From positions 1-37,547 of the forward strand of contig WRMQ01000017.1 in NCBI GenBank assembly GCA_009777055.1: a stretch of 37,547 nucleotides of DNA. Direction: 5' to 3'. The notes under the pieces were generated by a model that worked only from the letters and a program-made list of their open reading frames with translations, ran no database searches and was not told the DNA's origin. The DNA comes from Oscillospiraceae bacterium (GTDB lineage Bacteria; Bacillota; Clostridia; Oscillospirales; Acutalibacteraceae). Shown here one piece after another: positions 7,658-15,114 of the stretch; the stretch's first letter is position 1, and each line of letters opens with the position of its first letter. The position numbers and the translations under genes are program-made.

Positions 7658-8694
7658 TTGTAATTGCCATGAGCGGCGGCGTGGATAGTTCCGCGGCCGC
7701 CGCGCTGCTTCTGGAGCAGGGCCATGAATGCCGGGGGATCACCCTGGAATTAAACCGCAAGACGCAAGGCGCGGTGAACAATGAAATTGCGGATGCCCGC
7801 GGCGTCGCGTCGCGGCTGGGCATCCCTTTTGAGGTGCTGGACCGGCGGGAGCTGTTCGGGGAGACTGTCGTGCGGGAGTTCTGCGAGAGCTATCTGCGGG
7901 GCGAAACGCCCAACCCCTGTGTCGTCTGCAACCGCTATGTGAAATTCGAGGCGCTGCTGCGGCGGGCGGAGGAGCTGGGCTATGACGCCGTGGCCAGCGG
8001 TCACTATGTCCGCCGGGAATATGACGGGGCGGCGGGCCGCTGGATTCTGCGCAAGGCCCGCGATCTATCCAAGGACCAAAGCTATGTGCTCTATTCCCTC
8101 ACGCAGGGGCAGCTGGCGCGCTGCCTGTTTCCCCTGGGCGAGCTGACCAAGCGGCAGGTGCGCGAATACGCCGCCGCCCAAGGCTTCGCCAACGCCGCCA
8201 AGCGCGACAGCCAGGATATCTGCTTTTTGCCGGAGGGCGATTACGGCGCGTTTTTGGAGCGTTATACCGGCGCGCCGCTGACGCCCGGCGATTTTGTCGA
8301 TCCGCAGGGAAACCGGCTGGGCACGCACAAAGGAACGGCCCGCTATACCCTGGGCCAGCGCAAGGGCCTGGGGCTCGCGCTGGAGCAGCCGGGCTATGTC
8401 TGCGAGATCCGCCCGGCGGAAAATATCGTCGTGGTGGGAGATCCCGCGCTGCTTTTTTCCCGGGAGCTCATGGCCCGGGAGCTCAATCTCATCGCGTATG
8501 AGCGCCTGGAGCGTCCGCTGCGCTGCAAGGCGAAGCTGCGCTACCGCCAGACGGAGCAATGGGCCACCGCCGAGCAAACGGGACCGAAGGAGCTGCGCGT
8601 GGTCTTCGACGAGCCCCAGCGGGCCATCACGCCGGGCCAGGCGGTTGTGCTGTATGAAGACGATATGATCATAGGGGGAGGGACGATCTGTTGA
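7651..8694 (+). CDS. mnmA: tRNA-specific 2-thiouridylase
   Basis: A 347-residue enzyme that thiolates U34 of Lys, Glu and Gln tRNAs using sulfur from IscS. Signatures are the PP-loop MSGGVDSS near the N-terminus, the catalytic cysteine C90 in NPCVVCN, KDQSYVLYSL, and the persulfide-carrying cysteine C191 in SQDICFLPEGDY, followed by TLGQRKGLGLA. No good Shine-Dalgarno is present. The start is taken as TTG 7651, the only one of the repeated TTGs whose frame is open into the protein; MRIVIAMSGG is a normal N-terminus. The GTG/ATG choices inside would remove part of the PP-loop strand. The gene ends overlapping nth by four bases (TTGA). Confidence 0.95.
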   Translation: MRIVIAMSGGVDSSAAAALLLEQGHECRGITLELNRKTQGAVNNEIADARGVASRLGIPFEVLDRRELFGETVVREFCESYLRGETPNPCVVCNRYVKFEALLRRAEELGYDAVASGHYVRREYDGAAGRWILRKARDLSKDQSYVLYSLTQGQLARCLFPLGELTKRQVREYAAAQGFANAAKRDSQDICFLPEGDYGAFLERYTGAPLTPGDFVDPQGNRLGTHKGTARYTLGQRKGLGLALEQPGYVCEIRPAENIVVVGDPALLFSRELMARELNLIAYERLERPLRCKAKLRYRQTEQWATAEQTGPKELRVVFDEPQRAITPGQAVVLYEDDMIIGGGTIC

Positions 8695-9338
8695 ACGCGC
8701 CATTATCTCCTTTGGCGGACAAGGCGGCGAAATGCGTGGCGCTTCTAAAAGAGGCGTACCCCGAAGCGCTGTGCTCCCTGACGGAAAAGGAGCCGTTTCG
8801 GCTGCTGGTGGCCGTGCGGCTTGCCGCGCAGTGCACCGACGCCCGGGTGAACCTCGTGACCCCCGCCCTGTTCGCGCGCTATCCCACACCGGATGCCATG
8901 GCCCGGGCGGAGCAGGGCGATGTGGAGGAGCTCATCCGCTCCTGCGGCTTTTTTCGCACCAAGGCGGCGGATTTGATTGCCCTTTCACAGCAGCTATGCC
9001 AGCGGCATAACGGCAAGGTGCCCGCCACCATGGAGGAGCTGACGTCCCTTTCCGGTGTGGGCCGCAAAACAGCGAACCTGATTCTGGGGGATATCTTCGG
9101 CCAGCCCGCCGTGGTGACGGACACCCATCTGATCCGCATAACGAACCTGCTGGGGCTGGTGAACACAAAAAATCCAGAGCGGGTGGAGCGGGAGCTGCGG
9201 GCGCTTCTGGACCCGGCGGAGAGCAACAACTTCTGCCACCGCTGCGTGCTGCACGGCAGAGCGGTCTGCGTGGCAAGAAGGCCGAAATGCGGGGCCTGCA
9301 CGCTGCGGGAGGTCTGTGACTTCGGGCGGGAGGCGTGA
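8691..9338 (+). CDS. nth: Endonuclease III (DNA glycosylase/AP lyase)
   Basis: A 215-residue base-excision repair enzyme for oxidised pyrimidines. The helix-hairpin-helix LSGVGRKTANLI carries the catalytic lysine K126, the aspartate is D144 in VVTDTHLIR, and the C-terminal 4Fe-4S site has the C-X6-C-X2-C-X5-C spacing (CVARRPKCGACTLREVC). The TTG start overlaps the mnmA stop, indicating translational coupling. It is the last gene of the iscS-to-nth run and a second Fe-S protein in it. Confidence 0.95.
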   Translation: MNAPLSPLADKAAKCVALLKEAYPEALCSLTEKEPFRLLVAVRLAAQCTDARVNLVTPALFARYPTPDAMARAEQGDVEELIRSCGFFRTKAADLIALSQQLCQRHNGKVPATMEELTSLSGVGRKTANLILGDIFGQPAVVTDTHLIRITNLLGLVNTKNPERVERELRALLDPAESNNFCHRCVLHGRAVCVARRPKCGACTLREVCDFGREA

Positions 9339-9359
9339 ATAAAAACACAAACGCCCCGC

Positions 9360-10163
9360 CTACACCACGCCGATCCGCATGCGATAACAAAAATCAATCC
9401 GCCGCGTTTGACTGCCAAAATGCCGCTCCACAGCTTGGTGGAACATGGCCAGCTCCTCCTCAATCAGCGTGGGACTTTGCTTCAAAACGGCCCGCAGCCT
9501 GCTCTGTGACAGCGCGATTCCGATAAAGCGTTCCACGTCGCTTGCTTCAACGCTGGCAAATACCAGCTCCCGTATATATCGAAAAGCTCCGGAGATCCGC
9601 ATATTTTCCAGGTGCCGGTTCTTCGGATATTGGATGAAGGCCTTTTTGAGCTTCTCATCTTCCCGCTCTATTTGGTAAACCTTTTCAAACAGCAATTGAT
9701 AAGCCAGATCTACGTCGGCGCAGCAAGCTGGCGGCCAGTCGCAGTCATATGCGGCGAACACGCCCCCCGGCTTCAGCAAACGGCGCACCTCACGCAGGGT
9801 GGAGACCGGCTCCATCCAGTGGAACGACTGCGAGCAGGTCACGATATCGGCGATCCCGCTTTCGAGGCCGATGTTATCCGAAAAGGCCTGCCCAAACACG
9901 ACGTTTGGCAGTTGCTTTGCGCTTTCCATTGCCTCGGCAAGCATATCGGCGCTGGGTTCTATACCGATCACCCGACCCGCCGCATCGCTCCATATAAAGG
10001 TGGAGAGCCCTGTGCCGCAGCCGAGGTCCACCACCGTTTCCGGGCGACGGCCAAGATAGCGGGTCAGGATTTCCACGACATATTGGGGACAAGCCGGGCG
10101 TACGGCGTTATAGGCGCCGGCAAAACCCATGAATCGGCCGGCGTTTTTGTGCGCGTCAGACAT
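9360..10163 (-). CDS. Class I SAM-dependent methyltransferase
   Basis: A 267-residue Rossmann methyltransferase of the Methyltransf_11/25 type. Motif I is VVDLGCGTGLST near residue 45, motif II IGIEPSADML, then ADIVTCSQSFHWM and the post-motif LKPGGVFAAYD. FHWM after motif II is common in small-molecule methyltransferases annotated near UbiE. The substrate is unknown. AGAAAGAAGG lies six bases upstream of the ATG. It follows comM on the same strand by 38 bases and may share its transcript; it ends 21 bases from the convergent nth. Confidence 0.85.
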   Translation of the reverse strand: MSDAHKNAGRFMGFAGAYNAVRPACPQYVVEILTRYLGRRPETVVDLGCGTGLSTFIWSDAAGRVIGIEPSADMLAEAMESAKQLPNVVFGQAFSDNIGLESGIADIVTCSQSFHWMEPVSTLREVRRLLKPGGVFAAYDCDWPPACCADVDLAYQLLFEKVYQIEREDEKLKKAFIQYPKNRHLENMRISGAFRYIRELVFASVEASDVERFIGIALSQSRLRAVLKQSPTLIEEELAMFHQAVERHFGSQTRRIDFCYRMRIGVV

Positions 10164-10201
10164 AGGCAGCCTTCTTTCTGCTAAAGCTTTTGGCTTTTTT
10201 A

Positions 10202-11749
10202 TTACCGCTCCGCCCAGAACTTCCGGTCCAGGCTGCGCAGCTGAATCGCCTCGGCGATGTGCTGCGCGTCAATGCTTTCCCGGCCCTCCAGATCCGCGAT
10301 GGTGCGGGCCACGCGGAGAATCTTGTCGTAGGCCCGGGCGGAAAGCCCCAGGGTATCGAAGGCGCGCCGGAGCAGCTCAAGGCTTTGGCTGTCCAGCTGG
10401 CAGTGGCTGCGGGTCATGGCGGCGCTCATCTGGCCGTTGGCGAAAATGCCGGTGTTCCGGAAACGCTCCTCCTGCACGGCCCGCGCCGCGTTGACCCTGG
10501 CGCGTATCGCGGCGGAGCTCTCGCTCGGCCCCTTGGCCGACAGGCGGGAAAAGTCCACCGGCGGCACCTCAATATGAATATCCAGGCGGTCCAGCAGCGG
10601 CCCCGAGGCCCGGGAAAGATAGCGCTGCGCCGCGCCCTGAGGGCAGCTGCAGCGTTTGGTGGGATGCCCGTAATTTCCGCAGGGACAGGGGTTCATGGCG
10701 CACACGAGCATCACGGTGCAGGGGTATTTCACCGTGCCGGCCACGCGGGCAATGGTTACCGTGCGGTTTTCCAGGGGCTGGCGAAGCACCTCCAGGGCGG
10801 CCCGGTCGAACTCCAGCAGCTCGTCCAGAAAGAGCACGCCGTTGTGGGCCAGGCTCAGCTCGCCGGGGCGCGGAATACTGCCCCCGCCCGAAAGCGCCGC
10901 GGCCGATACCGTATGGTGGGGCGAGCGGAAGGGCCGCGTGCGGATGAGGGAGGTGTCCGGCGGCATCTTGCCCGCCACGGAATAGAGCTTCGTGGTTTCC
11001 AGACTCTCCTCCCGGGTCATGTGAGGCAGAATTGTGGGCAGGCGCTCGGCCAGCATACTCTTTCCCGAGCCCGGCGGGCCGATCATCAGCACGTTGTGGT
11101 TGCCCGCCGCCGCGATCTCCAGGGCGTGCCGCGCCTCCTGCTGGCCCTTCACCTCGGCGTAATCCACCAGGGACAAAACCGTCTCCACGGGATCCTCCAG
11201 GGGTTTCGCGGGGTCGATTTTATTTTGCCCGCGCAGATGCGCCAGCAGCTCCCGCACATCATTGACCGGATAGACCGTGATACCCTCCACCACCGCGCTT
11301 TCGGCGGCGTTTTGCGCGGGAAGAAAAACCTCCCTCCAGCCGGCGTCCCGGGCCTGGATCACCATGGGGAGCGCGCCGTTGACCTTGCGCACCGAGCCAT
11401 CCAGGCTGAGCTCGCCGATGAAGGCGGTGCGCTGCCAGGCCTCGTCCTGCATCCCGCCCCCGCGCAGCTGGCCGCTGGCCGCCAGCAGGGCGATGAGGAT
11501 GGGCAAATCATAGAGAGGGCCTTCCTTGCGGCGGTCGGCGGGGGCAAGGTTGACAGTGATGCGGCTATAGGGAAAGTCGTAGCCGCTGTTTTTCATCGCG
11601 GAGCGCACGCGTTCCCGCGCCTCGCTCACGGAGGTGTCCGGCAGGCCGACGATATCGAAGCGGGGCAGCCCCTGCGGGATATCCGCCTCCACCTCCACGC
11701 AGAAGGCCTCCAGGCCGTAACAGCCCATGCTGTTGATACGGGCAAACAT
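10202..11749 (-). CDS. comM: YifB/ComM family Mg-chelatase-like AAA+ ATPase
   Basis: A 515-residue ATPase of the ComM/YifB family. In naturally competent bacteria ComM is a hexameric helicase promoting branch migration during transformation; in others its role is less clear. The N-terminal ChlI-like domain (MFARINSMGCYGLEAFCVEVEADI, DLPIL) is followed by Walker A MIGPPGSGKSMLAERLP, Walker B GVLFLDELLEF and the C-terminal Mg-chelatase domain (SGPLLDRLDIHIEVPPVDF, YDKILRVARTIADLEG). Four cysteines in AMNPCPCGNYGHPTKRCSC form the usual zinc-like site. A TTG nine bases upstream is also in frame, but GGGAGG lies too close to it, so I use ATG 11749. A 12-bp palindrome lies upstream. Confidence 0.93.
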   Translation of the reverse strand: MFARINSMGCYGLEAFCVEVEADIPQGLPRFDIVGLPDTSVSEARERVRSAMKNSGYDFPYSRITVNLAPADRRKEGPLYDLPILIALLAASGQLRGGGMQDEAWQRTAFIGELSLDGSVRKVNGALPMVIQARDAGWREVFLPAQNAAESAVVEGITVYPVNDVRELLAHLRGQNKIDPAKPLEDPVETVLSLVDYAEVKGQQEARHALEIAAAGNHNVLMIGPPGSGKSMLAERLPTILPHMTREESLETTKLYSVAGKMPPDTSLIRTRPFRSPHHTVSAAALSGGGSIPRPGELSLAHNGVLFLDELLEFDRAALEVLRQPLENRTVTIARVAGTVKYPCTVMLVCAMNPCPCGNYGHPTKRCSCPQGAAQRYLSRASGPLLDRLDIHIEVPPVDFSRLSAKGPSESSAAIRARVNAARAVQEERFRNTGIFANGQMSAAMTRSHCQLDSQSLELLRRAFDTLGLSARAYDKILRVARTIADLEGRESIDAQHIAEAIQLRSLDRKFWAER

Positions 11750-11782
11750 GTAGTGCAAAACCTCCCTATCCTATGAGCAAAC

Positions 11783-11812
11783 GATACTATACCGCCATCA
11801 CGGTATAGTATC
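11783..11812. promoter_or_regulatory. Perfect 12-bp palindrome upstream of comM
   Basis: GATACTATACCG, six bases, CGGTATAGTATC. It lies in the 81-bp gap between the 59-residue ORF and comM, with no T-run on either side, so it is more like an operator or an mRNA stem than an intrinsic terminator. The right arm, read on the minus strand, contains TATAGT, a possible -10 for comM without a clear -35. Confidence 0.5.
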
Positions 11813-11830
11813 GGTCTTCACTTGCATGGA

Positions 11831-12010
11831 TTAGCTTGCCTTTGTTTCGAATCTTAATTTCCTGATGTGCTCCGCGAGCAGGTCATTGTATTCTTCCCTG
11901 CTGATTTGGATCAATTCGCCTGTTTCCGGATCTCTCAAGATTTCGCCTGTCTCCAAATCGCGCTTAAAAGGGCGGTCGTCCAGCGTAAAGAATGCTTCGC
12001 TCTGATTCAC
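11831..12010 (-). CDS. 59-residue acidic protein, second gene of an AT-rich cassette
   Basis: I do not recognise this protein. It begins MNQSEAFFTLDDRPFKRD and contains two back-to-back related segments (LETGEILRD and PETGELIQI), then a helix-prone tail ending HIRKLRFETKAS. The frame is open from an ATG at 12025, but GGAGG at 12022-12018 is seven bases from a GTG at 12010, whose G is the last base of the final Met codon of the upstream gene. The two genes overlap by four bases, so translation is probably coupled. Base composition (about 45% GC) is well below that of comM. A small partner or antidote of the upstream HNHP protein is possible but unproved. Confidence 0.65.
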   Translation of the reverse strand: MNQSEAFFTLDDRPFKRDLETGEILRDPETGELIQISREEYNDLLAEHIRKLRFETKAS

Positions 12011-12516
12011 ATTAGCACCTCCCAAATGAATTCAATTTCGTATTTCTGACAGAGTTCTTGAATGGCTTTTTCCTGAATTTCATCCAGATAATAAAATATG
12101 CTTTTTCCCGAGGCGGCTGCAATATAACGATAATGAAAACCAATTCTATGATCAATCGCCCAGTACGCAGCAATGAGCGATTCTTGATCTTCAATGGAGT
12201 TTTTCCATTGATCCGGCGCTTTCAAGCTATAGCTTCCATATTTGTTACAGGTTCGAAGCTCTTTTAGTTTACAACGCCAGAGCATATAAACGTCCTTGGG
12301 AGCCGGGGGAGACATGTCAGGATGGTTGTGTGAAAAAATACGTCCATCCATAGATTTGATTTCCTGCCTGGTGAAGTCGATCCGATCTTTCTCTCCATTC
12401 TTTTTCCATAATATATTGCCCGCCAAATCAAAAAGAATCCCATGCTCAATTTTACTGCTTCTTATTTCATCTTCCGCACATTGTATCGCTGCTTTTCTTT
12501 TGTCTATGCCGGGCAT
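12007..12516 (-). CDS. JAB/MPN-like HNHP-motif protein
   Basis: A 169-residue protein whose first half resembles the JAB-like domain seen at the C-terminus of some phage head-morphogenesis proteins and in RadC-type proteins. Visible pattern: E24 (KIEHGILFD), GN at 33-34, then H63 and H65 in FSHNHP and D75. The canonical JAMM motif is E...HxHP...SxxD; here the Ser position is Ala (A72), though S69 lies nearby, so activity is uncertain. The second half (KAPDQW...YWAIDHRIGFHYRYI...) is not recognised. The frame is open to 12570 but AAAGGAAG precedes the ATG at 12516. A consensus promoter lies upstream. AT-rich composition suggests transfer. Confidence 0.6.
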   Translation of the reverse strand: MPGIDKRKAAIQCAEDEIRSSKIEHGILFDLAGNILWKKNGEKDRIDFTRQEIKSMDGRIFSHNHPDMSPPAPKDVYMLWRCKLKELRTCNKYGSYSLKAPDQWKNSIEDQESLIAAYWAIDHRIGFHYRYIAAASGKSIFYYLDEIQEKAIQELCQKYEIEFIWEVLM

Positions 12517-12581
12517 ATGCAAAGCTTCCTTTCTGCCGATAATTATAACATACTTGAATCTGTATTGCAAGATGCGAAACC

Positions 12582-12610
12582 ATTATCGCACATACGTTCT
12601 CATTTGTCAA
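12582..12610 (-). promoter_or_regulatory. Promoter for the HNHP cassette
   Basis: On the minus strand TTGACA (12610-12605), 17 bases, GATAAT (12587-12582). It points to the HNHP gene about 66 bases downstream and is back-to-back with the purO promoter. Confidence 0.7.
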
Positions 12611-12648
12611 GAAAAATATAAGTAAGAGAGGAATGAGACAGAAAGAAT

Positions 12649-12677
12649 TTGACAAACAGAGCGTTTTGTTGTAAAAT
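12649..12677 (+). promoter_or_regulatory. Promoter for purO
   Basis: TTGACA (12649-12654), 17 bases, TAAAAT (12672-12677), 28 bases ahead of the purO ATG. A short leader leaves no room for a PurR box or purine riboswitch downstream of it. Confidence 0.8.
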
Positions 12678-12705
12678 ATTCTTTGTATACGAAAGGAGTG
12701 GCAGA

Positions 12706-13416
12706 ATGAAAACACCCCAGACATATCTGAACGGAAACACCTATCCCGGGCGCGGCATTCTCATCGGATACCACTGCGATGGACAAAACGCGGTGGTCGC
12801 TTATTTCATTATGGGCCGCAGCGAAAACAGCCGCAATCGTATCTTTATCAAGGACGGCAGCGGGCTGCGCACACATCCCTACGACATGTCGAAGCTGCGG
12901 GACCCCTCCCTGGTGATCTATTCCCCGGTGCGGGTGCTGGGCAACCAGACCATCATCACCAACGGCGACCAGACCGATACCATCTATGAGTTTTTGCGGG
13001 ACGGAAAAACCTTCGCCGAGGCCCTGCGCACACGCAGCTATGAGCCGGATCCGCCGCATTATACCCCCCGCGTCAGCGCGATCTTCACGAAAGCGCGGCA
13101 GAGCTTTTCCTATCAGATGAGCGTCCTTAAGGCCAGCGAGAGCGCGCAGAAAACCTGCCAGCGCTTCTTCTACGAGTTCGATACCCCCGTTATCGGGGAG
13201 GGCCATCTGATTCATACCTACAAAAACGACGGCAACCCGGTCATCCCCAGCTTCGCGGGGGAGCCCGTGCGCGTAGCGCTCAGCGGCAGCATCGACTCCT
13301 TCACCCGCACCCTTTGGGCCGCGCTGGACGAAGAGAACAAGGTCGCGCTGTTCGTGCGCTACATCAACCTTCTCACCGGCGAGACGCAGACAAAGATCGA
13401 AAACAAGCTGCATTAA
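12706..13416 (+). CDS. purO: IMP cyclohydrolase, PurO-like
   Basis: A 236-residue stand-alone IMP cyclohydrolase of the type first described in archaea and also found in many Clostridia. It closes FAICAR to IMP, the last step of purine synthesis. Recognisable segments are NTYPGRGILIGYHCDG, YFIMGRSENSRNRIF, ITNGDQTDTI and DPPHYTPRVSA. The frame runs upstream through the promoter, but GAAAGGAG seven bases before ATG 12706 fixes the start. The AICAR transformylase gene follows after 23 bases, so the two activities normally fused in PurH are encoded as an operon of two genes. Confidence 0.9.
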   Translation: MKTPQTYLNGNTYPGRGILIGYHCDGQNAVVAYFIMGRSENSRNRIFIKDGSGLRTHPYDMSKLRDPSLVIYSPVRVLGNQTIITNGDQTDTIYEFLRDGKTFAEALRTRSYEPDPPHYTPRVSAIFTKARQSFSYQMSVLKASESAQKTCQRFFYEFDTPVIGEGHLIHTYKNDGNPVIPSFAGEPVRVALSGSIDSFTRTLWAALDEENKVALFVRYINLLTGETQTKIENKLH

Positions 13417-13439
13417 AATCAAGCTTTGAGGGTGATCGC

Positions 13440-14612
13440 ATGAAAGAATTCCAATTGAAGTACGGCTGCAACCCGAACCAGCAGCCCTCCAGAATCTTTA
13501 TGGAGGCGGGCGAGCTTCCCATTGAGGTTCTCAACGGCCGGCCGGGGTATATCAATTTTCTGGACGCCCTCAACGCCTGGCAGCTGGTGCGCGAGCTGCG
13601 GGAGGCCACAGGGCTTCCTGCGGCCGCCTCGTTCAAGCACGTCAGCCCCGCGGGGGCGGCGGTGGGCGAGCCGCTGAACGAAACGCTGCGCCGGGTTTAC
13701 CGGGCGCAGGGCATGGCGCTTTCACCCCTGGCCTGCGCTTACGCCCGGGCCCGGGGCTCCGACCGCATGTCCTCCTTCGGGGACTGGATCGCCCTGAGCG
13801 AGCCCTGCGATCTGCCCACAGCCCTGCTGATCCAGCCCGAGGTTTCCGACGGCATCATCGCCCCCGGCTACGCGCCCGAGGCCCTGGAGGCTTTAAAAGC
13901 AAAGCGCAAGGGCGCATACAGCGTCGTGGCCATTGACCCGGCCTACACGCCCGCGCCCATTGAGCGCAAGCAGCTGTTCGGCGTCAGCTTTGAGCAGGGC
14001 CGCAACGAGGTGAAGATCGACGGCGCCTGGCTGGAAAAGCTTGTCACGCGAAACACCTGCCTGCCGGCATCCGCCCGGCGGGATCTGCTCATCGCGCTGA
14101 TCACGCTGAAATACACCCAGTCCAATTCCGTTTGCTACGCGAAGGATGGCCAGACCATCGGCGTGGGCGCGGGGCAGCAAAGCCGGATTCACTGCACCCG
14201 TTTGGCGGGGGACAAGGCGGACATCTGGCATCTGCGGCAGCACCCGAAGGCGCTCGCGCTGCCCTTCCTGCCCCATCTGCCCCGCCCGGTATACGACACC
14301 GCCATGGACCTCTATGTCTCCGGCCACGAGGCGGACGTGCTCGGCGACGGCAAATGGCAGGGCTATTTTACATCAAAGCCGGAAGCGCTCTCTTTCGAAG
14401 AAAAGCAGGCCTGGCTCTCCCAATTCCATGATGTCGCCCTGGGCAGCGACGCCTTCTTCCCCTTCGGCGACAACCTGGAGCGGGCGGCCCGCTCCGGCGT
14501 GCGCTACATCGCCCAGCCCGGCGGCTCCATCCGCGATGGCCAGGTGATCGAAACCGCCGACCAATTGGACATGGTGATGGCATTCACGGGGCTGAGATTA
14601 TTCCATCATTGA
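13440..14612 (+). CDS. purH: AICAR formyltransferase, stand-alone PurH C-terminal domain
   Basis: A 390-residue protein matching only the transformylase half of PurH; it should formylate AICAR with 10-formyl-THF. Family motifs include LKYGCNPNQQPS, SFKHVSPAGAAVG (the Lys-His pair of the active site), the segment LKYTQSNSVCYAKDGQTIGVGAGQQSR and the C-terminal PFGDNLERAARSGVRYIAQPGGS. The N-terminal cyclohydrolase (MGS-like) domain is absent and purO supplies it. The frame extends upstream into purO, but GAGGGTG precedes the ATG at 13440. It ends 48 bases from the convergent repressor gene. Confidence 0.93.
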   Translation: MKEFQLKYGCNPNQQPSRIFMEAGELPIEVLNGRPGYINFLDALNAWQLVRELREATGLPAAASFKHVSPAGAAVGEPLNETLRRVYRAQGMALSPLACAYARARGSDRMSSFGDWIALSEPCDLPTALLIQPEVSDGIIAPGYAPEALEALKAKRKGAYSVVAIDPAYTPAPIERKQLFGVSFEQGRNEVKIDGAWLEKLVTRNTCLPASARRDLLIALITLKYTQSNSVCYAKDGQTIGVGAGQQSRIHCTRLAGDKADIWHLRQHPKALALPFLPHLPRPVYDTAMDLYVSGHEADVLGDGKWQGYFTSKPEALSFEEKQAWLSQFHDVALGSDAFFPFGDNLERAARSGVRYIAQPGGSIRDGQVIETADQLDMVMAFTGLRLFHH

Positions 14613-14660
14613 CCTCTTGCGTAATTTTGAATATTGGTTGCCAACGGGCGCACACAGTGC

Positions 14661-15026
14661 TCACAGCTGCTCTATATGCTTCTTGATCGCCGCGAAGCTT
14701 TGCCCGCTCATGGCATGCTCCATCCTGCAGGCGTCGCTGACGGCGGTTTCGCTGTCCACGCCCAGGGCGATGAGCCAATTCGAAATAAAAATATGCCGCT
14801 CATACATGGTTTCGGCAATGGTTTCCCCGCTTTCCGTCAGCGTGATATGGCCCTCGTCATCCATGGCGATATGCCCCGCAGCACGCAGATTTTTCATGGC
14901 TACGCTCACACTGGGCTTGGTGTATTCCAGCTCGTTGACAATATCGATGGAGCGCACGGGGGCTCCGCTTTTACGCAGCATCAAGATGGTTTCCAGATAA
15001 TTTTCCGCCGATTCCTGGGTTTTCAA
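14661..15026 (-). CDS. DtxR/MntR-family metal-dependent transcriptional repressor
   Basis: A 121-residue regulator with the family's N-terminal winged helix (ESAENYLETILML, then SIDIVNELEYTKPSVSVAMKNL as the DNA-recognition helix) and the dimerisation/metal domain (TESGETIAETMYERHIFISNWLIALGV). The SH3-like third domain of long DtxR proteins is missing, as in MntR-like and short IdeR-like members. Iron or manganese is the expected co-repressor; which one cannot be told. GGGAGG seven bases before TTG 15026 decides the start. A consensus promoter lies in the gap shared with the divergent GltD-like gene, making autoregulation and control of that gene plausible. Confidence 0.9.
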   Translation of the reverse strand: MKTQESAENYLETILMLRKSGAPVRSIDIVNELEYTKPSVSVAMKNLRAAGHIAMDDEGHITLTESGETIAETMYERHIFISNWLIALGVDSETAVSDACRMEHAMSGQSFAAIKKHIEQL

Positions 15027-15046
15027 AGCCTCACCTCCCAATGGAG

Positions 15047-15075
15047 ATTATAGCATGCGCGCCCGCTTTGGTCAA
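15047..15075 (-). promoter_or_regulatory. Promoter of the DtxR/MntR-type gene
   Basis: Minus strand TTGACC (15075-15070), 17 bases, TATAAT (15052-15047), 20 bases before the TTG start. It lies in the 88-bp divergent interval and overlaps the probable leader of the flavoprotein gene. Confidence 0.75.
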
Positions 15076-15114
15076 TCCATGATTTTCAGTTTTTTTCGCA
15101 CAGGAGGCGCAATC

